NCBI GenBank assembly: GCA_020024255.1
Contig: JAHHTX010000016.1
Location: forward strand, 1 to 29,103
Source: Anaerotignum sp.
GTDB lineage: Bacteria; Bacillota; Clostridia; Lachnospirales; Anaerotignaceae
Direction: 5' to 3'
Length of the DNA stretch: 29,103 nt
Position 1 is the first letter of the stretch; every line of letters starts with the position of its first letter. Below the pieces are notes generated by a model, which was not told the origin of the DNA, did no database searches, and saw only the letters and a program-made list of their open reading frames with translations. The position numbers and the translations under genes were made by a program. This document shows, in pieces, positions 7,092-13,797 of this stretch.

Positions 7092-7631
7092 TTATCCTTT
7101 CAATACTTGCTTATTTTTTACAATGTAATCTACTCCGGATATAATGGTAAAGAACACAGCAAGCCAAATCATCACTGTTTCCACCATTTTCATTCCGGAA
7201 AAAGGCAAATGCAAAAGTACCAGAATAATCATGATCATCTGGGTTGTGGTCTTAATTTTTCCCCACCAGCTTGCTGCCATAACAATGTTTGCCTCCATAG
7301 CAAGGGTACGAAAACCGGTAATGGCAAATTCTCTTGCCAAAATAACAATAACCACCCAAGCGGGCAAATCCTCCATTGCAACCATAGACACCAGTGCAGA
7401 CATCACAAGAAGTTTATCTGCAAGAGGGTCCATAAACTTTCCGAAATTGCTTACCAGATTATACTTTCTTGCGATATGCCCATCTAGAAAGTCCGTCAAG
7501 GACGCCACAATAAAAATAGCGGTGGCAATATAGCGGTTCATGGGCGTATCCACAAGAAACAACACCAACAGAAATACAGGAATGAGTATCACCCGCATAA
7601 TCGTCAGCTTATTCGGCAAATTCATCTCCAT
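7092..7631 (-). CDS. pgsA: CDP-diacylglycerol-glycerol-3-phosphate 3-phosphatidyltransferase
   Basis: 179-residue integral membrane enzyme of the CDP-alcohol phosphatidyltransferase family that makes phosphatidylglycerol phosphate from CDP-diacylglycerol and glycerol 3-phosphate, the committed step to phosphatidylglycerol and cardiolipin. The diagnostic metal and substrate site D(x2)DG(x2)AR(x8)G(x3)D(x3)D is intact: D47, D50, G51, A54, R55, G64, D68, D72. About five to six membrane helices. The start at 7631 has GGGAG nine bases upstream; an ATG two codons later is possible. The 5' end overlaps the end of rimO by 23 bp, a common Firmicute pairing. Confidence 0.95.
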   Translation of the reverse strand: MEMNLPNKLTIMRVILIPVFLLVLFLVDTPMNRYIATAIFIVASLTDFLDGHIARKYNLVSNFGKFMDPLADKLLVMSALVSMVAMEDLPAWVVIVILAREFAITGFRTLAMEANIVMAASWWGKIKTTTQMIMIILVLLHLPFSGMKMVETVMIWLAVFFTIISGVDYIVKNKQVLKG

Positions 7632-8967
7632 AAACTACATCTCCCATCAAATCATAATCTCCTGCTTCTTTGATTTCTACCATCACAAAATCACCAGAAC
7701 AAGGTTCTTCCTTTGCATGGAAAAATACCATACCGTCAATATCAGGAGCATCCCATCTGGTTCTCCCACAGTATACATCTTCCTCGGGCAATCTGCCTTC
7801 TACCAGAACTTCCAACTTTTTCCCCACTTCTTCTTCACAAAGAGCAGCAGCAATATTTTTCTGCACATCCATAATGATTCTCTGTCGTTCTTCTTTCAAA
7901 TCCTCATCAATCTGCCCGTCCATACTTGCAGCAGGTGTACCTTCCTCCTGAGAATAGGTGAACACACCCAAACGGTCAAACCGCATTTCTTCCACAAAAT
8001 TCTTAAGAGATGCAAATTCTTCTTCTGTTTCTCCGGGAAATCCTACAATCAGTGTTGTACGAATAGCAATATCCGGCATAGCTTTCCGCAGCTTTTCCAC
8101 AGTACTGCGAATCAACGCTTGATTACTTTTTCTGCCCATACGTTTTAATACCGTATCACAGCCATGCTGAATAGGCATATCAATATAATGACATATTTTT
8201 TCATTTTCTGCCATCACCTTAATGGTTTCCTCTGTCAATGTTTCCGGGTAACAGTATAACAGGCGTATCCACTGTATGCCTTCAATTTCAGACAACTTTT
8301 CCAAAAGCACATGGAGTTTTGGCTCTCCATATAAATCTCTGCCGTAAATAGATGTATCCTGTGCCACGATAACCAGTTCTTTCACTCCTTGGTCTGCCAA
8401 CATCTTGGCTTCTTCCACAAGGCTTTCCATACTGCGGCTCCTATGTCTGCCACGCATTTGGGGAATGACACAATAGGTACAGTGATTATCACAGCCTTCT
8501 GAAATTTTCAGGTATGCAAAATATGGTGCTGTAGAAAGCACACGCAAATTACCGTTTTCATCATCCATAGGTTTATCAATGTCTTCCATGCACTGAAAGC
8601 TGCGTTCACCCTCCAAGATACGGTCTGCCGCTTCTGCAATTTCCTCATATGCCGCTGTTCCCAGAACTGCATCAACTTCTGGCAGTTCATCAAAAAATTC
8701 TTCTTTGTATCGCTGTCCCAAACAACCTGTTACAATCAGACCTTTACAGCTTCCCGCTTTTTTATATTCTGCCATTTCCAAAATTGTTTCAATGCTTTCT
8801 TCCAGTGCATCTCGAATAAAACAGCAGGTATTGACCACAATAATGTCCGCTTCTCCCTCATCTGCTATAGGCTCATAGCCTTTCTTCCGCATGATGCCCA
8901 ACATCACCTCACTGTCTACTCTATTTTTATCACACCCCAAAGAAGTAAATGCAACTTTTCCTTTCAT
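7609..8967 (-). CDS. rimO: Ribosomal protein S12 methylthiotransferase RimO
   Basis: 452 residues, full length. Radical SAM enzyme that inserts a methylthio group on a conserved aspartate of ribosomal protein S12. The N-terminal UPF0004 domain has three cluster cysteines (SLGCDKN about 12, NTCCF about 48, TGCLGQ about 81); the radical SAM cluster CDNHCTYC is near residue 155; the C-terminal TRAM domain begins about residue 385. Distinguished from MiaB by the SLGCDKNxVDSE N-terminus. ATG 8967 has GAAGGAGG at good spacing. A possible -10 TATAGT lies about 55 bp upstream but no good -35 accompanies it; the folD terminator directly upstream implies its own promoter. Confidence 0.97.
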   Translation of the reverse strand: MKGKVAFTSLGCDKNRVDSEVMLGIMRKKGYEPIADEGEADIIVVNTCCFIRDALEESIETILEMAEYKKAGSCKGLIVTGCLGQRYKEEFFDELPEVDAVLGTAAYEEIAEAADRILEGERSFQCMEDIDKPMDDENGNLRVLSTAPYFAYLKISEGCDNHCTYCVIPQMRGRHRSRSMESLVEEAKMLADQGVKELVIVAQDTSIYGRDLYGEPKLHVLLEKLSEIEGIQWIRLLYCYPETLTEETIKVMAENEKICHYIDMPIQHGCDTVLKRMGRKSNQALIRSTVEKLRKAMPDIAIRTTLIVGFPGETEEEFASLKNFVEEMRFDRLGVFTYSQEEGTPAASMDGQIDEDLKEERQRIIMDVQKNIAAALCEEEVGKKLEVLVEGRLPEEDVYCGRTRWDAPDIDGMVFFHAKEEPCSGDFVMVEIKEAGDYDLMGDVVYGDEFAE

Positions 8968-9050
8968 TCAGTTCCTCCTTCAAATTGATTCTTTCCTTAC
9001 CAGTGTACTATATTTCCCGTAAAAAATCTATACATCTCTATCCCCTGATC

Positions 9051-9086
9051 AAAAAGTATACCCCTGACTTCCAGTGAAATCAAGGG
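9051..9086 (-). terminator. Intrinsic terminator of the fhs-folD operon
   Basis: An 11-bp stem (9061-9071 with 9076-9086, two G-U pairs in the minus-strand RNA), four-base loop, then UAUACUUUUUG. Located 24 bp past the folD stop. Confidence 0.75.
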
Positions 9087-9109
9087 CATCTGCTTTTCCT
9101 TTTTCTGTA

Positions 9110-9967
9110 TTACAATATTCCATGTTGTAATTTTGCCGCTGTCACACAGTTTTCCATAAGCATGGCAACCGTCATCAACCCTACACCACCCGGCACAGGG
9201 GACACTGCGGCAGCCACTTCGCCAACTTCCTCAAAATCCACATCACCACACAGCTTTCCTTCTGCATTACGATTCATGCCAACATCAATGACCACAGCAC
9301 CTTCCTTCACCATATCTGCTGTCACTGTGTGGATTTTTCCCACAGCACTGACTAAAATATCTGCTCGTTTGCAAACTTCTTTCAAATTTTGCGTTTTAGA
9401 ATGGCAGATAGTCACCGTAGCATTTTTCTGCAAAAGGAGCATTGCCGTCGGTTTTCCTACATTATGGCTGCGTCCAATAACGACACACTCTTTTCCTTCC
9501 ACTGTATATCCGCTCCGCTCAATCAGTGCAAGAACACCTGCCGGTGTACAAGGCAAAAAGCCTTTTCTTCCTGTCTGCAGCATTCCTACATTTAAAGGGT
9601 GAAAACAGTCTACATCTTTTTGCGGATCAATGGCAAATATAACCTTTTCTTCATCTATGTGAGATGGTAAGGGAAGCTGTACCAGTATCCCATGAACACC
9701 TTTATCCAGATTCAACTGTTCGATGAGATGCAAAAGTTCATCTTCTTCTGTATCCTCTTCCAGTTCATATGTTCTGGATAAAATACCAACCCGTTCACTA
9801 GCTTTCTTTTTGTTTCTGACATACACAGCAGATGCAGGGTCATTTCCTACCAATACCACAGCAAGGCAGGGTGTAATCCCCTGCTGCTGCAATGATTCTA
9901 CGGCTAAAGCCACTTCGTCTTTTATTTCATCGGAAATCCGTTTTCCGTCTATGCGTTCCGCTTTCAT
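9110..9967 (-). CDS. folD: Bifunctional methylene-THF dehydrogenase / methenyl-THF cyclohydrolase
   Basis: 285 residues, standard FolD length. Interconverts 5,10-methylene-, methenyl- and 10-formyl-tetrahydrofolate with NADP(H), supplying C1 units for purines, thymidylate and formyl-Met. Substrate-site motif VGNDPASAVYVRNKKK (residues 40-55, with Tyr49 and the lysines), FHPLNVG, and the dinucleotide-binding GRSHNVGKP are intact, as is the C-terminal PVPGGVGLMT. It is 26 bp downstream of fhs with its own GGAG site, so both are cotranscribed under the ZTP riboswitch; together they run formate to methylene-THF. Confidence 0.97.
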   Translation of the reverse strand: MKAERIDGKRISDEIKDEVALAVESLQQQGITPCLAVVLVGNDPASAVYVRNKKKASERVGILSRTYELEEDTEEDELLHLIEQLNLDKGVHGILVQLPLPSHIDEEKVIFAIDPQKDVDCFHPLNVGMLQTGRKGFLPCTPAGVLALIERSGYTVEGKECVVIGRSHNVGKPTAMLLLQKNATVTICHSKTQNLKEVCKRADILVSAVGKIHTVTADMVKEGAVVIDVGMNRNAEGKLCGDVDFEEVGEVAAAVSPVPGGVGLMTVAMLMENCVTAAKLQHGIL

Positions 9968-9993
9968 GCTTTATCTCCTGTTTTATATTTGCC

Positions 9994-11664
9994 TTAGAAT
10001 AATCCTGTGATATTTCCGTCAGCGTCAATATCAATCTGTAATGCCGCAGGCTTTTTAGGCAGTCCGGGCATAGTCATGACATCGCCAAGAAGTGCCACAA
10101 TAAAGCCGGCACCTGCGGAAATACGTACCTCTTTTACTGTCACTTCAAAGTTTTCAGGGCGTCCCAATACTTTGGGGTCATCAGACAGGGAGTACTGTGT
10201 TTTTGCGATACACACAGGGAAATGGGAGAATCCCAAATCAGCCGCCTGCGTAAGCACCTTCTTGGCTGCCGCAGAGAAATTCACATGACCTGCCCCATAA
10301 ATTTCTTTACAAACTTTATTGATTTTTTCTTCCAAAGAAAGTTCGTCTTCATAGAGAACATGGAAATTGCTTTTCTTTGTTTCCAGTGTTTCCAATACTT
10401 TTTCTGCAAGGGCAATACCGCCTTTGCCTCCCTCTGCCCATACCTTTGCCACTGCAAAAGTTGCGCCCATGTTTTCACAGCGTTCCTTTACATATGCAAC
10501 TTCAGCATCAGTATCTGCTACAAAGTGGTTTAATGTCACTACAACAGGTACACCATATTTCTGAATATTTTCAATGTGCTTTTCCAGATTGACAAAACCT
10601 TTTGCAAGTGCATCAAGATTTTCGTTGCTCAGGTCTGCTTTTGCAACACCACCGTTATATTTCAATGCACGAATCGTTGCCACCAATACAACAGCATCAG
10701 GCTGTATACCTGCTTTTCGGCATTTAATATCAAAGAATTTTTCTGCACCCAAATCTGCACCAAAACCAGCCTCCGTTACCACATAATCAGAAAGCTTCAT
10801 GGCAAATCTTGTTGCACGCACACTGTTACAGCCATGTGCAATATTGGCAAAGGGGCCACCATGAATGAGAGCAGGTGTATGCTCCAATGTCTGCACCATG
10901 TTAGGCTGCAAAGCATCTTTCAAAAGCACTGTCATGGCACCGTCTGCACCGATTTCTTTTGCGGTTACAGGCTTGTCATCATAAGTATACCCAACAATAA
11001 TTTTGCCAAGCATATCTTTCAAATCATGGATATCTTTTGCCAGGCAGAAAATTGCCATAATTTCAGATGCCACAGTAATCTGAAAACTGTCCTCTCTGGG
11101 AGTACCGTTTACTTTGCCGCCAAGACCGGAAATCACATGACGAAGTTGTCTGTCATTCAGGTCTACGACTCTTTTCCATGCAATTTTTCTGGGGTCAATA
11201 TGCAGTTCGTTCCCCTGCTGAATATGGTTGTCCACCATAGAAGCCAGAAGGTTGTTTGCTGTTGTAATGGCGTGGAGGTCGCCTGTAAAGTGCAGGTTAA
11301 TATCTTCCATAGGTACAACCTGTGCATAACCACCGCCTGCGGCACCGCCCTTCATGCCCATACAAGGTCCAAGGGAAGGCTCTCTCAAACAGGTCATGGC
11401 ATTTTTGCCCATCTGCTGCAATGCCTGTGCCAAGCCAATGGTAACCGTTGTTTTTCCTTCCCCTGCAGGTGTAGGGTTTACTGCTGTCACCAGAATCAAC
11501 TTTGCATCAGGATTATCTTTTATTTTATCATAATATTTGTCACTGATTTTTGCTTTATATTTCCCATAACATTCCACATATTCCTCAGGAATCCCCGCCT
11601 TTGCTGCAATGGTAGTGATGGGTTCCATGATACATTCTTGTGCAATCTGCAAATCTGTTTTCAT
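9994..11664 (-). CDS. fhs: Formate-tetrahydrofolate ligase
   Basis: 556 residues, the family's normal size. ATP-dependent formation of 10-formyl-THF from formate and THF; feeds purine synthesis and, in acetogens, the methyl branch of the Wood-Ljungdahl pathway. P-loop PTPAGEGKTT at residues 64-73; the family signatures EPSLGPCMGMKGGAAGGG and HGGPFANIAHGCNSV are present. I start at ATG 11664 (AAAGGAG ten bases upstream) and not at the upstream ATG of the open frame at 11700, which lies just downstream of the riboswitch terminator. Whether this organism is an acetogen cannot be judged here; fhs also occurs in many fermenters. Confidence 0.97.
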   Translation of the reverse strand: MKTDLQIAQECIMEPITTIAAKAGIPEEYVECYGKYKAKISDKYYDKIKDNPDAKLILVTAVNPTPAGEGKTTVTIGLAQALQQMGKNAMTCLREPSLGPCMGMKGGAAGGGYAQVVPMEDINLHFTGDLHAITTANNLLASMVDNHIQQGNELHIDPRKIAWKRVVDLNDRQLRHVISGLGGKVNGTPREDSFQITVASEIMAIFCLAKDIHDLKDMLGKIIVGYTYDDKPVTAKEIGADGAMTVLLKDALQPNMVQTLEHTPALIHGGPFANIAHGCNSVRATRFAMKLSDYVVTEAGFGADLGAEKFFDIKCRKAGIQPDAVVLVATIRALKYNGGVAKADLSNENLDALAKGFVNLEKHIENIQKYGVPVVVTLNHFVADTDAEVAYVKERCENMGATFAVAKVWAEGGKGGIALAEKVLETLETKKSNFHVLYEDELSLEEKINKVCKEIYGAGHVNFSAAAKKVLTQAADLGFSHFPVCIAKTQYSLSDDPKVLGRPENFEVTVKEVRISAGAGFIVALLGDVMTMPGLPKKPAALQIDIDADGNITGLF

Positions 11665-11718
11665 ACGCAAAAAACTCCTTTCAAAATACGGTTCTGTCAT
11701 GTTTTCTTTTTCATACTG

Positions 11719-11759
11719 AAAAAGCCGACAATCCGAGCGATATCGCCCAGACGGTCGGC
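11719..11759 (-). terminator. Riboswitch-controlled terminator
   Basis: Stem of about 16 pairs (11724-11739 with 11744-11759, a few G-U and one mismatch), four-base loop, then five U. The 5' arm contains the conserved CCGTCTGGGC of the ZTP aptamer (11745-11754), so the aptamer and the terminator are mutually exclusive: ligand binding should prevent termination and turn fhs-folD on. Confidence 0.88.
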
Positions 11760-11814
11760 ATTGTCTACGTCATACTCCATGTGGTTATTCCACTTCCGTC
11801 AGTCATATGACTCC
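11745..11814 (-). promoter_or_regulatory. ZTP/ZMP riboswitch (pfl motif) upstream of fhs
   Basis: On the minus strand: P1 GUCAUA (11806-11811) pairs with UAUGAC (11769-11774); between them the conserved UGACUGACGG and GGAG strands surround P2 GUGG/CCAC (11781-11784, 11790-11793). After a short linker comes the invariant-type CCGUCUGGGC (11745-11754). This matches the pfl motif, which senses the purine intermediate ZTP/ZMP accumulating when 10-formyl-THF is short; fhs and folD are classic targets. The predicted transcription start is about 11814, so the aptamer is the very first RNA made. Confidence 0.93.
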
Positions 11815-11820
11815 TTTTCC

Positions 11821-11849
11821 ATGGTACTATATCCCATAGGCTTTGTCAA
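11821..11849 (-). promoter_or_regulatory. Promoter of the ZTP riboswitch-fhs-folD operon
   Basis: -35 TTGACA (11844-11849), 17-bp spacer, -10 TACCAT (11821-11826). The -10 is weak, but the start it predicts coincides with the 5' end of the aptamer. Confidence 0.7.
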
Positions 11850-11903
11850 TGATTAAAATTTGTTTTTTACTCTGCATTTCATGAAAGAAAAACAGGCAAA
11901 AGA

Positions 11904-12560
11904 CTACTTCTTGGTGTGAGAAAGAATATCATAGTGGTCTTGGTTTCGTTTCAACTGCAATACTGCATCTTCACTTTCCAAAATTACCCTATTCCCTTCT
12001 ATGCTTCCCCCAATACACTGAAAATGTCCGAGACCAAAATCGCTGGTATAGGTATAAAAGCACTTATATTCATCTGAGTAAATGGCATCTCCCATGTTTT
12101 TCATATCGGAAAGACCCACATTTGCATAGGTACGCAAATAAGATTCCACCGTTTCATAAGGCACTCGTCCAAAGGGTACAGGACAATCTTCTATTTTTTC
12201 AGTAGGCAGCCAAAAACCCGCATCTTTCAGTTTTTCATATTCTGCTGTGTCCTTTTCTGTAAGGTAGGTTTCTCTTTTGATATAATACACAAATTCTCCC
12301 ATATCCATTTCTGATACATCATCATAATAAGAAGAAAAGAAATGACAGATTGGATTGATCATAAAATCAGATTCCGAAGATTCTGGCATAGGAATCAGTT
12401 GTTCAAAATGAGAATTTACCTCATTGATTTGCTCCTGTGTCAATTTCTTTTCGGCTGGCTTTCCCATCAAAAACAAAGCACCCACTATGCCAATAAGTAT
12501 CAGGCAAGCCACAATGACAATTCTCTTACGGTTCTGAAAAGTTTCACCTGATTTTGTCAT
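11904..12560 (-). CDS. Membrane-anchored protein of unknown function
   Basis: 218 residues that I do not recognise. A basic N-terminus (NRKRIVIV) precedes one hydrophobic segment at about residues 13-32; the remaining 185 residues are acidic, rich in Tyr, Glu and Asp and probably exported. No lipobox cysteine, catalytic motif or repeat is evident. The ATG at 12560 was chosen for its strong GAAAGGAGG site eight bases upstream; seven codons upstream of it remain open but lack a site. It has its own promoter (12592-12620) and no clear terminator before the fhs promoter. Single genes of this kind in Clostridia often are lineage-restricted; function not assignable. Confidence 0.75.
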   Translation of the reverse strand: MTKSGETFQNRKRIVIVACLILIGIVGALFLMGKPAEKKLTQEQINEVNSHFEQLIPMPESSESDFMINPICHFFSSYYDDVSEMDMGEFVYYIKRETYLTEKDTAEYEKLKDAGFWLPTEKIEDCPVPFGRVPYETVESYLRTYANVGLSDMKNMGDAIYSDEYKCFYTYTSDFGLGHFQCIGGSIEGNRVILESEDAVLQLKRNQDHYDILSHTKK

Positions 12561-12591
12561 AGCAATCCTCCTTTCTGCCACTGTTTATTTA

Positions 12592-12620
12592 AGAATACAA
12601 TAGAAACCGTAAAATGGCAA
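12592..12620 (-). promoter_or_regulatory. Promoter of the unknown membrane-anchored gene
   Basis: -35 TTGCCA (12615-12620), 17-bp spacer, -10 TATTCT (12592-12597), about 30 bp before the start codon. Confidence 0.62.
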
Positions 12621-12639
12621 TAGAAATACACTACACTGT

Positions 12640-12894
12640 TTATAAAAGAGAAAAATGGCAGGCAAAGATTTTTTCTCTACCTGCCATTTTCATTAGCATA
12701 GAAAGTATCTGAAACAGAAAAATCGCATTATTTTTTCTTAATGAATCTAAAGCAGCATTCCTATCTCTTGGTTCAGCATTCTCAACAAACTCAGACGGAA
12801 AATAACTGCTTGCAGCATGTTCCATTTCATCAAGTTCTAACCATTCTATGGTTTTGACTGATTCCTTGCTGTTGTTGTTTACAGCCACCAACAT
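12640..12894 (-). pseudogene. Small ORF, probable gene remnant
   Basis: An 84-codon frame with acidic, amphipathic coding character (residues 9-60) but no recognised family. Three things argue for decay. There is no ribosome binding site at its first ATG. The only nearby AAAGGGAG serves an ATG in another frame that stops after 11 codons, while the main frame stays open upstream of the ATG for about a dozen codons without a start. And the last 15 codons are encoded by an intrinsic terminator. A frameshifted start and replaced C-terminus would explain all three. A real short protein cannot be excluded. Confidence 0.4.
12643..12690 (-). terminator. Terminator overlapping the small ORF's 3' end
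   Basis: Perfect 11-bp stem (12652-12662 with 12680-12690, TGGCAGG core), 17-base loop, then UUUUUCUCUUUU on the minus strand. It is the first good terminator after the SDR gene at 12983 and probably ends that transcript. Confidence 0.82.
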
Positions 12895-12982
12895 ACAAGA
12901 AATGAACTTTTCATATCCATACTCCCTTTAAAAAATCCATCTGGCAATAACGATGTAGTATAGCTTCCCAATTTCGATTTTC

Positions 12983-13720
12983 TTAGGTCATTGCCGCACC
13001 ATCTACAGAAAGAATGGTTCCTGTAATATAGCTTGCAAGATCACTGGCAAGGAACAAAAAGGCATTTGCCACTTCTTCCGCCTCTCCCACTCGTCCCAAA
13101 GGAATGGTAGAGGAAATCTTTTTCACCATATCTTCCGGCAGAGCTGCCACCATATCTGTTCTGGTCACACCAGGGGCAACTGCGTTGACACGGATTTGGT
13201 CTTGTGCCAATTCACGGGCAAGAGATTTTGTAAGACCATTTACGGCAAACTTTGTTGCAGGGTATCCACAGCCGGAAGGCTGCCCATAAATACTTACCAT
13301 AGAACTGGTATTCAAAATAGAACCGCCACCCTGTTCCCTCATCAGTCTGGCTGCTGCCTGAGAGCATATAAACACTGAGTTCAAATTCAAATCTAAGATT
13401 TTAGAAAAGTCCTCGGGATTATATTCATACAAACTTTCTCTTGCCGAAATGCCTGCATTATTTACCAAAATGTCTAAACGTCCAAAGGTGTCTTTCACTT
13501 TCTGAAATGCTTTTCCCACCTCTTCTGCAGAAGAAAGATTAGGATGGATTCCCATAACTCTTCCCTCGTATTCTGTCAGCTTTGCCAATGCTTTATCCAC
13601 GGTTTCCTGTCTGGAACCTGCCAAAACAACAGTGGCTCCATTTTCCAAAAATTTCTTTACCGTTGCAAATCCAATTCCTCTGGTGCCGCCTGTTACCACG
13701 GCTACTTTTCCTTTTAACAT
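12983..13720 (-). CDS. Short-chain dehydrogenase/reductase (FabG-like)
   Basis: 245 residues, classical SDR. NAD(P)-binding TGGTRGIG (10-17), NNAG (87-90), catalytic Ser about 140, Tyr153 and Lys157 (YPATK), and the PGVTRTDM segment are all intact. Such proteins reduce 3-oxoacyl groups, ketones or sugars with NAD(P)H. It resembles 3-oxoacyl-ACP reductase FabG, but there are no fatty-acid genes around it, so a stand-alone oxidoreductase is as likely, and I give no symbol. The ATG at 13720 has AAAGGAG eight bases upstream; an in-frame TTG two codons earlier is not needed. Own promoter at 13768-13796. Confidence 0.9.
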   Translation of the reverse strand: MLKGKVAVVTGGTRGIGFATVKKFLENGATVVLAGSRQETVDKALAKLTEYEGRVMGIHPNLSSAEEVGKAFQKVKDTFGRLDILVNNAGISARESLYEYNPEDFSKILDLNLNSVFICSQAAARLMREQGGGSILNTSSMVSIYGQPSGCGYPATKFAVNGLTKSLARELAQDQIRVNAVAPGVTRTDMVAALPEDMVKKISSTIPLGRVGEAEEVANAFLFLASDLASYITGTILSVDGAAMT

Positions 13721-13767
13721 GAGCAATTCTCCTTTCTGCTTTATGGTAAAAATATAAATACAATTTT

Positions 13768-13796
13768 AGTATATCAGCTTCTCTATGAAAATACAA
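13768..13796 (-). promoter_or_regulatory. Promoter of the SDR gene
   Basis: -35 TTGTAT (13791-13796), 17-bp spacer, -10 TATACT (13768-13773), beginning two bases after the ftsK stop codon. Confidence 0.68.
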
Positions 13797-13797
13797 C

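Noticed and set aside
9994..11664. Evidence for acetogenesis from fhs-folD
   Set aside because: These genes are also common in non-acetogenic fermenters; no CO dehydrogenase/acetyl-CoA synthase or metF is present in the window.
10576..11856. Plus-strand open frame of 426 codons opposite fhs
   Set aside because: Antisense shadow of fhs with Cys/His-rich, non-protein-like composition; also crosses the riboswitch.
12983..13720. Naming the SDR gene fabG
   Set aside because: The motifs fit many SDR enzymes and no fatty-acid synthesis genes accompany it.
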